Of a stretch of 64,000 bases of DNA, positions 1-13,400 are shown in pieces. Positions within the stretch are counted from its first letter, which is position 1; each line of letters begins with the position of its first letter. A program made the translations under genes and the position numbers. Origin of the DNA: Sphagnum compactum. Its lineage: Eukaryota; Bryophyta; Sphagnopsida; Sphagnales. The notes beneath the pieces are model-generated. The model searched no databases, was not told the origin of the DNA, and saw only the letters and a program-made list of their open reading frames with translations. The stretch is from positions 15,624,001 to 15,688,000 of the forward strand of contig OZ234498.1 of NCBI GenBank assembly GCA_965153455.1, read 5' to 3'.

Positions 1-140
1 CACCAATTCTGGTGGTAAACTGAGTTTCATCCCCCTCTTTCCTTTTTTTTTCCCCTGATAGCGCCTCCACTGCTGCTACATATATCATTTTCACTGCTCC
101 CACCTGTACAACTACTATAATTACTCTCCAAAATTATAAC
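1..140 (-). mobile_element. Helitron-like short element, partial copy at window edge
   Basis: This stretch aligns with the reverse complement of the right half of the complete element at 36085-36357 and with the copy at 22435-22707. Shared blocks include the 'gcgcctccactgctgctac' segment and the 'ttcactgctcccacctgtac' segment. It begins with a small hairpin (CACCA-ATTC-TGGTG, 1-14) that matches the 3' terminal hairpin of the other copies, so the terminal tetranucleotide lies outside the window. Similarity fades after about 130, and a telomere-like tract (143-156) follows. The 5' TC end is missing. Confidence 0.6.
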
Positions 141-308
141 AGTTAGGGTTTAGGGTTATCCAACTAGTAGTATATTATTAGACGAGGTATCCAACCAGAC
201 CAAAGAAGGCCAGCAGAGGAGAGCCTACTTACTAGGAGGTACCTACATCTCTACCCCCCCCCCACACCCCTTGTTGAAGGGGAGGGAAAGAAAGAACCCA
301 CCAGTCTT

Positions 309-410
309 TAATACATTTACAATACATGTGCCATGCATTAATGGTGAACTGATATGTCTCAATACATGTACAATACATGTATCATGAATTTAATGGTGGA
401 CTCATAGGTG
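309..410. repeat. Two-copy tandem duplication, about 52 bp period
   Basis: The block beginning 'aatacatttacaatacatg' near 309 is repeated, diverged, from 361 ('aatacatgtacaatacatg'), each followed by an 'aatggtg' segment. No coding potential is seen. Confidence 0.6.
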
Positions 411-449
411 AAGGATTGAGAGTCTAAAAGGATAAAGACCAGTGCTTTG

Positions 450-545
450 ATTTATTTATTTATGTATTTATTTATTTATTTATTTATGTATGTATGTATT
501 AATTAATTTATTAATTTATTAATTTATTAATTTATTTATTAATTT
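450..545. repeat. (TTTA/TTAA)n microsatellite
   Basis: About 95 bp consist almost entirely of TTTATTTA, TGTATTTA and TTAATTTA units. It is a simple AT microsatellite. Confidence 0.9.
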
Positions 546-3300
546 TTCATTTTTGCAAAGTAGTCAGTGGGGTCACTTGTAAAAGTTCATCTGGTGCAGA
601 ACTGGCTAAAAGCCATTTTAGTTAGGTAAGGAGCTCTGGCTGGCCCCACAGCCAGATTTTTTACCTCAATAGAGCTTTGCCCCTAAATTTCTTAGGGTGA
701 AAAGATTCTGGGCCTCTTCTCTATACTGAGAGGTGCTAACAACATATGGCTATTGTTGAAAAATACTTAAAAAGTTTTTTGGCTATTTTGGTATTGCACA
801 TGGGGTTTTTCAGGTGAAAGTTTTGATTTTTTTTTCCCCCTCATATATGGTATTTATTTTTTTGCAAATTCTAGTGTTAAGGGTGATCACGAAGTTTTTA
901 ATGGATTTATATGTGCAAATAACAATTGAGAATATTAGATTGAATAAATAAGTGAACCATCAAATTTCACAAGCAAATCCAAGCACTTGCAAGGTAATTG
1001 AACTCCTGAAATTGGTCTTTCTAGCACAAGTGACTTACAAAATCAAACCAAGTTAATATATGGCACACATTATTTATAACTTCAACATTCCTAGCAAAAA
1101 GAAATCATTGCAATTAGATTTTGGAGAGTGAGTAAACCATGTTGACAGATTGGAAACCAAGGTGTGTGGTTTGTAAAATGACCATTGAATTTAGCATAGA
1201 TTAAAATATAAGCCATCACGTTTTTACATTTATAGAAACATGCACATGAAGCCTTTCAAACATCACATAACACCACATGAAACCCAATGGCACCACACAA
1301 CATAAAAATTCTTAACAAATGGTAATTTTTTTGCATATGTGAAATTGGTTGAATTGTCAACCAAATTTCAACAATTCAGTTAATTTCACATCTTTGGAGA
1401 AATTAGAAATTACTATTTGAGATGTTTTACAAGGTGTCACATCATGGTTAAAGGATTAATGTCAAAAGATGGTGCCATACATGTTGTGACATTGGACTTC
1501 ATTGTGAGCTTGAACATGCTTTGTATGCAATCAAGGTCATTAGCATTTAGTAATTCAAAGACCTTTTTATCTTGGCCATCCACCCATTGGGTTTTCTCCA
1601 TAACAAAATGTAACTTTGATAACCTCAAGGTGTCCAACAAATGATGCATTAAAATCTGGATGTGGGTAAATACAAGGTCTCAAAGCTTCCATGACACCAT
1701 GGGTTGGAAATCAAATTTCCAATTTTTGAGTCAAAGCTTTTAAAATCCTTGCCAAAACACACATAGTTCATGAATGTGCATGAACATGAAAACTTGTATT
1801 AAAAAAAAAACGAAACAAATTGAAAACTAGAAAAAAACTTAAAAGAGAAAAGGTTTGGACTTTGAAAGGTATAAACTTATGGGTTTTTACCTTTGCACTA
1901 GTTCTTCACCAAGGATTCAACAATAACAAACACATCTTCAATCACAAATGATGGCAACATGGTCTCCAAATCATGATGTATTGCACAAACATGTTGGCCA
2001 TTCAATTCAAATGCCAAATGTTAAACTCCATAATTTAAGTTAAATATCCATTTGCATGTGGATGCTCTCATGTTTGAACTCTAGTGAAGATTTAGAAGGC
2101 TTAGAAATTGTTTCTAGTGAACTAATAGTTTGGATCATAATACATATGATAGATGTCACCTTTAAGTACCTTGATAGTTGCTATTGGATCATACACAAAA
2201 ATGTATTTCATTTGTGCAAACTTAATGAGAGCATGCACAAATTTCAATAAAGGCAAATTGCAAGTGAGTCCAAGCAAAACCTAGGGGTTATAAAAATGTT
2301 TTAATTCAACTTGGTTTGCTGGTTTGTAAGATTGTCCAAGGCCATCTTGATTAGTAGAGTTTTGTATTTTGTTATCACTTGTTTGGTAAGGCTAAGAATT
2401 GAGATCCATTTCATTTTCACATTTTGAATGATTTTTTTCCCTTGTTTCCATAAGTTCATAAGAAACCTTTGCATTCATAAGACAAATTTGGAGTTCATAA
2501 GACTATCATTGTAATGTTTCTTGTTGTTTTTTTGAAATGAAAAAAAAATTAGAAAATGGTTTCAAGGATTCATGGGACAACTTTGTTGCAACAAATTTAA
2601 TACAATGGCAATTTGAATAACTTTCTTGGCTTTCTTTTTAGCCACCCCAATTGCCATTTTGGCAACAACATTATTTCAATTGTGGGAAACAAACTTTTGA
2701 TGATTTTTCGCATGCTTACACACTTTTGAATAATACTAATCCCTTTTTTTCACATCAAATCTTACATTTTATTGGTTTTTTTGTGCCTTGCATGTTTATA
2801 AAAAAAATCCCAATTAAAAACAGGCAATTTGTCCTTTCTTTCAACTTGGTTACAAATTTTGCATTTGACAATGTGCAAATCTCCATCTACCCCTACACAC
2901 AATTCAACCCATGGGAGTTTTGCAACTTAAGGCTTTTGAAACTTAACCCATGGGCATTTTGCAACCTAAGGCTTTTGAGACTTTTTGGTTGAATCACAAT
3001 TCCGTTTCTTGGTTGTTGGTTTTAACAAGATGGGCAAGAAAGGTGGCAAAGTGATTCATTCAATGACATAACATCTTCATTGTGTTCTAGATTTAGATTT
3101 GTAAATGAAAGATTATATTTGCTTAGAAAAAAGAAGGGAGGGGAAAATATAAAAAGACCATGACCAAAAAAAAAACATTAGGATTTAGAATGACAAAATG
3201 CTTATTAACAATAAATTTCCTTCTAGAATAAAAGTATTTAAATTTGTAATTCTATGGGAGTTGTGAAGGCATTATGAAAGAAGATTGAAACTAAATAAAA
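546..3300. other. AT-rich intergenic stretch, no gene recognised
   Basis: Only short open frames occur (longest about 113 codons at 2651-2992). They are Phe/Asn/Leu-rich translations of AT-rich DNA without recognisable motifs. The frames at 1417-1649 overlap on both strands, which argues against real coding. Confidence 0.6.
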
Positions 3301-3830
3301 ATGGATAGAAAATAACTTGGCAAAAAACCCTCAAGATTCACCAATGAAACATTGGGTTTATTACAATTCAAAATTACATTGAATGAGAATGGACAAAAGC
3401 AAAATTGGAAATCCTTAAGACTTACCAATGGCACAATAGGGTATATTGGAACAACTTTGAAATTACATTGAAAGAAAATGGATAAAACAAAATTTGGAAA
3501 AAAAACCTCAAGATTCATTGATGGAATGATTGGAAATATTGCAACAACCTTGAAATGAGAATGGACAAAAATGAATATGGAAAAAACCCTTCAAGATTCA
3601 CCAATGAAACAATTGGGTTTATTGTAACAATTCAAAATTACACTAAATGATAATGGACATGAGAGAATCTAGAAAAAAACCTCAAGATTCACTAATGAAA
3701 CATGTTTCGTTGCAGTAAAGTTTTGAAATTGCACAAAATGAAAATGGACAAAAGAGAATCTAGAAAAAAAACTCAAAACTCACCAACGAAAAATGAGAAC
3801 TATTTGTAACAACTTTGAATCGCACATTAC
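3301..3830. repeat. Tandem array, about 89 bp period, six units
   Basis: Units begin with 'atggac/atggat' at 3301, 3389, 3478, 3561, 3653 and 3744. Each contains a variant of 'cctcaagattcaccaatgaaac' in two parts followed by 'aacaactttgaaatt'. Spacing is 83-92 bp and the units are diverged. The short minus-strand open frame across it is explained by the repeat. Confidence 0.8.
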
Positions 3831-5234
3831 CTTTATAAAAAATTGGAAAAAAATAGCAAACGAAGAAAAAGGTTGGAATACACCAACTCTTGTAGATGAA
3901 TTGCAAATGCACAACCCTTGGACAAATTGCAATGCACATGCCAAAGACCTCCCCACTTACATGATACATGTCAAGTCCATTCAACCTTGCATTCACCCTT
4001 CAAAGTGTTTGCAAATTACCTTTCACACAAACCAAAGAGATTAATGGACACTTTTTACTTGGATTGAAGAGAAGATTACAATTCATAGTAGAGAGTGAAA
4101 AATCAAAATGCTTTCAGTGTGAAACAAATCACCCAAAATCATCATTGTCCATTACTACCTTTGTCTTACATATGCATAAAAGTTGACACAAAGGTATGGT
4201 GGAGTTATGCAACATATGAAGCCAACATAAATGACAATAGAATAGAGAAGTACGAGACTTTGAAGACAAGAATCACACAAAGCTTCAAAGCACAATGCTT
4301 GAATGCATATATTGGTTGTAGCAACATAACTCTAACATGCTTTCAATTGTCAATGGTTGTCTAATTTAAGCACAAAATCTTGCAAACTCTTGCAAGGAAA
4401 TTGCAAAAAGTCAAGGCCATCAGTAGACTTGAAGAAATCCTGAAGCTTGGATATACATTGTGATACTTTTCTTTACTTTACATTGATGATGGACCTCAAA
4501 ATCCTAAACAAAAATCCCAATGTAATGACATTCATGATTTGGCGACTATGAAACACTTTCAACTGAATTACAAATCAGATTGGCAAGAGAAGAGAAGCTT
4601 GGGCAAGTAGGCAATATAATGAGACAAGGTTGGGTTCATAGGTGGCAAGCTCTTGCACACAATGAGTAGGAACATTGAACAAGTTGGCGTTTAAGGTTCT
4701 CATGAATGGGTTCATATTCAATGGCTCTCATATGGCTCTCTTAGGCAAGATTGACAACCTGAGGTGTGGCCACATCCTGGTTTGGCAGGTTAGAACTGTT
4801 GATTTCAGTTTCAATTAGTAAAAACGAAACTGGAACCAGACCTGGTTTCTGGAACTGGAATCAGAGCTAAAATAAAACCTTTTAAGAACCAGAACTGGAA
4901 TGTCAAGAACCGGCCAACACTGGTGTGTACCTTCTGAATCCTCTACAAGGAGCTTCACTTATGCCTGCCTTCTTATGACAAACCTGGTCAACTTACATAC
5001 TACATAAACCCTAACAAAAACCCCATTGTATCCATTGCTCCAATAAACTAATGTATGTCAGGCTGTGACAATTGATGGTGTTTGTTGGGTAGAAGTGCAA
5101 TTATGGGTAATGCAAAAGAGTGGTTGTCTCTCATGTCATTTCTGCAGACTATTGCTTTCCTCCCTCCCCCTTTTTCACCCAATCAAGTTTGGTGGGTTTC
5201 CTGCTGTTTCTCTTAAACAAACCCTCACACAATG
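3831..5234. other. Intergenic stretch, no gene recognised
   Basis: Overlapping short plus-strand frames (3793-4364) show no known motif and no splice-compatible continuation. The segment 4780-4930 is rich in 'ggaactgga' and 'aaccagaac' words, a local low-complexity pattern. Confidence 0.5.
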
Positions 5235-5330
5235 TTAAGGTCTGGCGTGGCAGATTATGTCATTTTCTTGATCACATTATATGACATATCTTTCTGTGAT
5301 TATCATATGCCTCTTGTAGTGACCAAAATG
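5235..5330. repeat. Copy of a short inverted-repeat element (compare 38178-38331)
   Basis: The segment from 'ttaaggtctggcgtggcag' through 'gatcacattatatgacat' matches both ends of the element at 38178-38331. The first part matches its left end directly and the second part matches its right arm inverted. It is probably a partial copy of a small MITE-like family. Confidence 0.45.
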
Positions 5331-7103
5331 CGTCTGCTGAACACGACTGTTTTTCTGAACCATTGGATCTGCCAGTTTTTTTTGGTTCCTCCAAAGTTCC
5401 AGTTCACCATCCAATTATGGCCCCACATGCCAAGCATAAAAGATATGTGAAGCAGCTGCCCATGTTCAACATTGTTGCACAATTGGCCACATGTTATGAA
5501 AATGCCAACTTGTTAGGAAAATGTAAAGAACTGGTAGAACTTTTTGTAGTGTATGTGGAGGGTGCCTTACCAGATCTTTACACCAGGTAAGGAGCTCAAA
5601 CGGGCTGTTTTAAAAATTTGGGTCCCACACTCAGCTTGCACCTCGTGCCTGGTCCTCATTCACAGAATGGCCCATTATCAGTCCTTATGCTACAGTTTGT
5701 AAGTAGCAATTCCCTACACCTTGCAATGCGTGAACTCTTGCAACATTGGAAAGTGCATCATTAGGAACTTTGGTAAAACTATTTGCTATAATACCTCACT
5801 ACGTTGTATGTGCGGGTTGCATGCATTCGAAAGACCGGTTGACCATAAGAAGCATCACACTTGATGTGAAGGTTGGGAAGTACGAACATGGCACCTCAAA
5901 AGATGAGACAAGGCTTCTCTCCCTTGCCACATTCGGTTCATCTTCAGAACTTGATTCTGCACACAGCAATCACAACCTGAAAGTCTTCTGAAGCTTTTGC
6001 TGCAATTCTCTAGGACTAAAAAGTGGTCTTAGTCACCGTGCTATTTGATTTGATGTTTTCAGAGTACCAAATCTTGTAGAACCTCAAAGCTTGCCTAGTG
6101 TATATATCAAGGACGATTATCATGCCATATTGCACAGTAGCCACTATGATTACATAAGGTCCCCCACCAGGGTTGCATGGGACTGTACAAATTTCATAAG
6201 CTCTTAATCAAAAGCGATCAGAAAAAAGAATTGGGTGGCAAGAGAAGGGGTCTATCTTTTGACCTTTCAGAATTTACACAATCAGCCTACTAGCATTGTG
6301 AAAGATAGCTGAGATTCTGCAACGCGCCCAAAACCCTAAACCCTTCTCCTATGTATCAACATGCTAGGAACAGACCAAAGATATTATGATTAACTTGATA
6401 CTCCATCGGAGCAGCATTTGGAAGACATGATTACCTCGAGATACTATTTATCTTTCCATCCTCAATATGTTCTTGTGTTTCCAACTTTGTTGCCATTGAG
6501 TTAAGGACCTGAGAGCAAACACACACACAATCAGCTGCTTGATTGGTCTCTTGCTAAACAAACTCTTTTAACCTCAAATCAATTTGCAGAGGGGAAACAT
6601 GGATTGTGTTTTCACAAGATTGTCGCAGTGTAGAGCCCTGGTGGTAACTATCTCAGTATCCATTACTACAGGAGATTGTTCTACAGGAGATGGGAGTTTC
6701 AGATTAGTGAAAAAAAACCCTAGACATCAGGTTGCCATCAGATCCCACTGTGAGTGTGGAGAAAGCTCATTTCCTCCAGTTTGGGACCATTTGAGTAAAT
6801 GTATACACTGAGATCAGAATCTAAGAGTTGAAGAAACATCAATACCCAAGGTATTGAGTCTTGCAATTCTATACCATTATGTAGCTCCATCAAGAGCTTG
6901 AAATCTATGTTTCAAAAGGACTAACTGTGTTGCAGTAGTCCATGTGATTTACCGATTTCACATATAGCCATATGGTAACAAAAGCCCACAGAACAGCTTT
7001 CATCGAGGGATTGTTAGCACAAAGTATGTACATACATGAATGCACAAGAGAGGAAAACTGAGATTGGGTCTATACACTTACCAGATCCTTCAGTTATGCT
7101 GGA
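5331..7103. other. Intergenic or decayed sequence upstream of the SbcD-SbcC gene
   Basis: Plus-strand open frames of 75-81 codons occur at 5363-5590 and 5746-5991. Their composition is closer to coding than their surroundings, but I do not recognise them and they do not join in frame by obvious splice sites. They could be fragments of an old gene or retroelement. A telomere-like tract (aaaaccctaaaccc) lies near 6331-6346. Confidence 0.4.
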
Positions 7104-7390
7104 AATGTTTCTGTAGTGGACTCCACATGACCCTAGAAGGTAGGGATACCAAACTTTGGCCCACGTTTCTGGGTGCATCACAATGGGCTCTCTCTACCCC
7201 GAAGGCCAGAGCCAACAAACAAGATTAGATTTTTGAGGAATTGATATGTCCAGATTACATGGTTTAGGGTTTAGGTGTAGAAATGTTTCTATAGTGGACT
7301 CCTGACGCCACATGACCCAGCTAGAATGTAGGGATACCAAACTTTTGGCCCGTGGATTTCTCTTCTTTTGGTGCATCGCAATGTCTCTGT
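7104..7390. repeat. Duplicated promoter-proximal block (178 bp period)
   Basis: Sequence 7104-7196 recurs at 7282-7390. Both copies share 'aatgtttct.tagtggactcc', a 'catgaccc' segment, 'gtagggataccaaac', 'ttggccc' and 'tgcatc.caatg'. The second copy carries small insertions. A telomere-like tract (7261-7275) lies just before the second copy. The duplication ends about 90 bp before the start codon of the downstream gene, so it probably sits in the promoter or 5' UTR. Confidence 0.8.
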
Positions 7391-7424
7391 CTTCTTCTGA
7401 GAGAGAGTGCCGGTGAAAGAGAAG

Positions 7425-7427
<3 letters not shown>

Positions 7428-7462
<35 letters not shown>
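7428..7462 (+). promoter_or_regulatory. (GA)n tract in the 5' leader of the SbcD-SbcC gene
   Basis: A 35-bp uninterrupted GA repeat ends 20 bp upstream of the ATG at 7483. GA/CT repeats are common in plant 5' UTRs and core promoters. A regulatory role here is inferred from position only. Confidence 0.6.
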
Positions 7463-7467
<5 letters not shown>

Positions 7468-7482
7468 CTCTTTCTTCTTCTC

Positions 7483-10400
7483 ATGGCGGTGGTGTTGCGA
7501 AGGTGTCTCAGTAGCTGGTATCTTCTGCTATCAAGAGAAAGCGTACAACATCGTAACTCCTATTCTCTTGGTAGCCTCCGGGCTCCACCAGCATACCGGA
7601 AGCTCTCTTCTTGTTCTTGTTTCTCTTCTACTTCCAGGAGCCTTGCACATAAGCTTCATCATCTTCGTTGTAGTACAACAAACCCTTCTTTCAGCGATTT
7701 CTCTTCACTCTCGGTGTTTCCTGCAGCAACACAGATCAAGGCTGTTGTGAGTGTTTCTAACACACCCATTTTGTCCATCAAATCCTCGGAAACCAAGAAC
7801 CTAAATTCCTTCAGCGGCAGCAGAAGATGATGTTCTTGTAGAAGAGATGTTCTTTGTAGCCAATTCTGCAATCTATTTTGCAATAGGAATATAATGTGTT
7901 TCACAAGAGTAAAGACATGGGTAAAGATCCTCTTTGAAACATGGGTGATGGTGGGTCTTTACTCTTTGCTAGGTATGGAAATCCAAGCTCCTCTGTGGTA
8001 GTTTTGCTTACCCAATGCTTGGGTGGGTGGGTGAAGAATCTTGTCTCCAAGGCTTGATTGTCTACAATGACCTTAAGCCCTAAACCCTAAACAACAAGTG
8101 ACAAAATGACTGTTTGTGTTGGCATTTTGTTTGGCAGGATGTGGGTAGGGATGTGTGGGCTGAAGCTGAAACCTGGGTGGTTTTTTCGGACCTTCATCTG
8201 AGCCGGCGCACATGTGACATATGCATGGAAGTTCTTCAAACAGTGTACGAGGAAGCTGTTGCACAGTATGATAAAAAAAACTCACCCATTTGCAGGAGAT
8301 TTTGTTTTCAGCCTTTTTCTTCCTTGTTCTTTTTGCCTCCAAAGTATGCTGTAAATCAGTAATGAGGGTTGCAAGACAATGTTGTGCTTCAATCGATGGG
8401 GCAATGCAGAAAAGCAGGTATCATTTTCTTGGGAGACTTCTGGCATTCAAGAGGAGCACTCCCGGTTGAGCTTCTGAACATGGCAATCCTCCAGCTCCAG
8501 ACATGGAAATGCCCTGCTATTTTCATTCCTGGAAACCATGACCAGGTAGGTAGGTATGTTCCCTCTCTATCAGATTTGTCGACAAGTGTTTTTAAAATAT
8601 TTAAATAAAAAAATTCAGATGGTAAATTGCTCTCCCTGTCCTCCTCCCCATTTTTTCACATCAGGGTTTAGGGTTTAGGTGGCAGTTTTTTTCAGTCTTT
8701 TAACTGGAAAAATTCTCTGAACTGATGAGGATGGGACTCACTCTCTAGTAGTACAGCTGTGCTGTTCACATTTTGCTTGTTTTTATTAGTCAAGCTGTTT
8801 AATGGGTTTTCTTGTGCAGGTGAATGTGGGAGGGGAAGTCCATGCACTACAAGTGCTGGAAGCAGCCAATCCCTTCATCAAGGTTCTGTCAAGTCCAGTC
8901 GAGTACCTGGGAGCTTTGTGGTTGCCATTTCGGCGTGACCACAATCTTATCAAGGAGGCCGTGCAGCAGTCTGGTTCGATTAAAGCCATCTTTGGCCACT
9001 TGGATGTGGTCAGCTTGTCTTTCCATGCAGTCTTGACTCCCACATTTTTTATCCTTTGCCTAGAGCATGCATATCTGTATGAGAACCTTTAGGGTTTCTT
9101 CTGCCAGATGTCTGCAGAGGTTGTGTGATTTGCAGATACATGCTAATCTAGATTTGAAGTTGTAAAACTTCTCAAAGAAAATGTGGCTCAAATGTGCCTA
9201 ATTAGACATTTATTGCTGGAACTCAGATTGTGGGTATTGTTGAAATGAGTCCTCTTTTACCATGAAAGTTAGGCTTTGTTCATTGATCTCTTTTTTGGGT
9301 TGGGTTCAAGGTGGGAGCATTTCTGAATGAGGCTTGCCAAGCAAAGGAGGGAATAGAGGCATCGATTTTCCCAACACACTTGCCTGTGTATACCGGCCAT
9401 TACCATAAGGCACATGTAGTAGAAGGCACTCAAATTGAGTACATAGGTTCACCTTATCAAGTATCTGCAGGCGAGAGTGAGCAAACCAAACATTTCCTTG
9501 TTCTCAACAGACATTGGCAGGCAGGTTTTCCATACTGATGTTTGATCTCATATTCTTCCCAAACTTGTGATTTCACTGCAGTCTTGAAGCAAATCCTTGC
9601 CTTCTTGACTTCCACTTTTTGTTGTGCAGAAAATTGGAGAGATCCCTGTGAATATAGGTCCACGACATTTTAGCATTGTGCAAACTGAGGAATCCTCTCA
9701 CAAGATTGTCAAGTGTGCTCGGGCTGGTGATCGAATTCGCTGGCATGTTTCCTCCAATACTTTTGACGATTCAGTCAAATCACAACTGGTATGTGATAAC
9801 CCTCAAATGCTCCAGGCATCCTTTAAGCTTCAGTTGTTTTGTTTTGTGAGTTTTGATCGTCTGGGGATATGCTGGGACTATGGATGATCATGAGGAGGCT
9901 GTAACATAGTGTCAAACTGGGAATCCTGTGCACTACTACCATGTTTGAGCCGTGATTTGCGTTGCAGGAAGAACTTCAAACTAGGGGAGTGCTAGTTGAC
10001 CTTGTTTTTCCGATTGTCACCTTCAGGCAACGCATCAAGGAGGCTGAGCACTTGGTTTGATTTTCTTCCCTCTAGGAATTTTCCATTTGCTGCATGATCC
10101 CAAATTTGTGAGGTAGGTAGGTTGGTGACCATCTAAAAGAGGGCTTAGCCAAATTTGGCTACAGGTTAGAGAGGAAAGCAGAAAAAGTTTAGGAATCCCG
10201 CTATATGTTGGCAACATGCTAGAATGTATTGTCTAAATATGGCAACATGGGCCCATTTTTCTGGAAAAAAACCCTTTGTACCATTCGCAACTCCTTTTTA
10301 TTTGTTGCTAGAATGCAAAATTTTGCCAATTTTTTTCTTTACTGGTTTGGACTTCATCTAGTGGATAAAGATGCTTGGTTTTGACCTTATTCATCTTGTG

Positions 10401-13400
10401 ATCATATTAGGATGCGTATGGATTATTTGAGCTTTATGCAAAAAGTGTGGAAATGAGCAAAGATGTTACAAGGATGGCTACTGACATACTTCACAGCTTG
10501 GACCTTCCTGCTAAACTTATTCAAAGGCGTCAAGGCATGTTTTCCTTACTGCATCACTCTTTATGTGTTCTCACTTCACTAATGTGTTCTACTCATCACG
10601 TGGGGGCATTTTCTGGAGTGGTGCTTTCTTTTGTCTCTTCCTGAATTTTTAACTCATTTGGATGTTTGGGTGTGTTTTCTTTAACAGTGGATTGCAAACT
10701 AGAGAGCGTTGAAATTGAAGCCTTTGGGGCATTCTTGGGGCCTGTGAAATATCCCCTCACAGACAGAGGCGTCCGAATAGTCTCGGGAAAGAATCTTGAT
10801 TCCATGGGGGCAGACAGCAATGGTGCTGGGAAAAGCACTCTTGTAATGGCTCCTCTTTGGGCTCTCACAGGTAGACACACAAGTTTCCATTTTTGACCAA
10901 CAGTTAAAGTAAAGTTTGGTTTTAGAAGACTTTGGGAGTTAACTCTCCTGTTGGGTTTAGGATTTTGTGAACATTTGCACTGGGTCTCACATGAAGCAGA
11001 TTGTGGGTGCAGGTTCAACAGATGTGCGACCTGACTCGGTGCGTGGGTTAACTGCTTCAGAGGTGGTGCATCACAGTGCCAAGCAGGCACGTGTACGGGT
11101 GGATGGAACGATCAATGGGATATCTTTTACAGTGGAGCGGAGAGCTGGCAGGTCAGTGAAATAGTACTAGAGATACTTATCTATATACCCATGATCAATG
11201 GGTATATACTTATGGCATTTTCTGAAAAGGATCTTTGCATTTGTTTTGCTTATGGCATTTCAAGTGGACCCACAGGAGATCAGGATTGAAGTTCATATTG
11301 GATGGAGAGGATCAAACTTGTCAGGAAATCCGAATGACCCAAAACCGCCTCAATGAACTCATGTAATCTTTCTCATCTTTTTTGCATATCTGTGTGGTTC
11401 TTGTTCTTTTGTGATGGGTGGGGATTTTCATCTTTCTAGTCTTTTCCAATTTTCAGTAGTATTCTGCTATCAAGGATTTCACCAAAACCCAAAACCCTTC
11501 CAAAAGTACTATCTGGGACTGCTGGTCGGTGTGTCCTTGGAACAGAAGCATGTCCAGGATTATTAGGCAGGAGAGGGTTTCATAAACACCTTACATTTGG
11601 GGTGAAGCTCTCATCTCAGCAAATGATGGATCAAGATGGAACTGATTGGCATTTCCTCAACATTGCAGAGACACCTCTGTACTATACCGAACAGTCTTCC
11701 ATGGACAGCATGGTGGTGGAGGGTTGCTGGATGCTTCTGACAAGGAGTTCAAGGTTTGCAGCATTAATCACTAGATGGGTTGAGTGTCTAGATTGGAGCT
11801 AGGTTGTTTACATACATCACTATATTTTGCTGTAATACGGAAAGCATGAATCAAATGCTGTAAAAGAGAGAGACACAAACTAGTGATGAGGTGTTTTGTT
11901 GCAGGAGGAATTGAGCAAGTTCATGGCAATGGAGGTGTGGGCAGCTGCAAAAGAACACAGTGCAAAAGCACTTCGCAATAAGCGTACAGATGTGGAACAC
12001 CTTGAGGGTGCATTGCAACAGTTGGCTGAACAACACCAACATTTGAAGATGAAGGTTATATCCTAAAACCTTTCTCTTTGAGTTCCAAGCAATGAAAAAG
12101 GTCCCCAGTTTCAGTTTAAGTAACAAATCTTCCTTTGACAAGAACAGGTGCATAATAAACCCTAACCCAAAACCCTAAACCCTATGGATAGCATAGTTGG
12201 ATCACTGTTCAGTAATGAGAGGACTTATTACCAGACAATAAAGAATTTGCAGTGTGAATGCAGATGACCGAGCACAAGCAGCAGTCACAAGAATGGGACA
12301 CTCTCAGGTGCAGAGTTTTACTGATGTCAGGCAAAGCAAACTGTTGTCTTTGCAGAGCTCTATTTTAAAGATTTTCTGGGCCTGGGTACTTGCCTCCTTG
12401 AACAAGTCCTCAAGATATATATATATGTTTGTGAGTATACAGGGGTGAACAAGTCACAAAATGTGAAGCAGAGCTGTACTCTGAGGAACAGAAGCTACAT
12501 GGAGCAATGGCAGATTGTGCACACCTGTATGGACAGGTTGTGTCTGCTGTGTCAATTTGGGGGCTTTTAGGGAAGGAGCTTCAACAAACACTCGAAGATG
12601 GAATGGGTTCTTCTTGGCCAGGGCTTGATCAGCAAGCTGCTGGGAGTTCCAAGAAAGCTGACGCACAGCTCTTTGAAACTCTCTTACAGAAACAGACAGA
12701 GTTGTCTCACAAGGTGACAATCCTTTACAGGATAGGTAGGATGACAAGCCTTTAGATTCAACTGGATAGATGCAATTGGGTCTAGTTGAGTTCTCAGGGG
12801 GTGCAAGCACAGTCTCACAACTTAAACCCTAAAACTTGTGAACATGAGAGATATGGGTGGTCCCTCAGAAGCCTTCATGGTTAACTAGGATAAGCAGTCC
12901 ATGTTTGTGGTAAATTGAAATTGCTTATTCGCACCCAATAGTTCGGCAAGAAGCTACTTGCAGCTGTCCTCTTTGGTTTACAGTCTTTTGTGTGTAAATT
13001 GTGATGTGGTTTGTGGGTGGGCCCAGGTGAGTAGTGCAAAATCTATGACCATAAAGAGGAAGGCAATGCTGGATGATTTTCAAAAGAATGTAGCAGGGTC
13101 ACAAGTTTGTGACAAGTGCTTGCAACCCATTGATGCTGCCCATTCGTCCCAAAGCCTGTTGAAACTTCAGGCTGACTATGATCTCGCCCAGAAAGAACAC
13201 CAACTTTTGTCAAAGGTAAAGTTCCATGTCATGCACCTCAAAATTTGAACTTAATGGGAATGTGGTGAGTACTTTTAGCCTCCCAAGGTTCAGAAGCTCA
13301 TCAATTACTTACAATGATCCTGGCTCTTAAGAGTGTTTGCAGATCCTGAATGCATCCAGGATATGAAAAGTCCCCATTCAGAAGTTGGGTGGTCTTAACA

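Noticed and set aside
3301-3830. Regular repeats that might be a CRISPR array
   Set aside because: Units are diverged tandem copies of about 89 bp without conserved repeat and unique spacer structure, and the DNA is plant nuclear.
7352-7750. Plus-strand frame of 132 codons overlapping exon 1 of the SbcD-SbcC gene
   Set aside because: It reads through the GA tract in another frame; the 7483 frame joins correctly to the conserved nuclease domain.
10596-11090. 164-codon minus-strand open frame
   Set aside because: It lies opposite exons 9 and 10 of the SbcD-SbcC gene, which carry Walker A; the minus frame has no motif.
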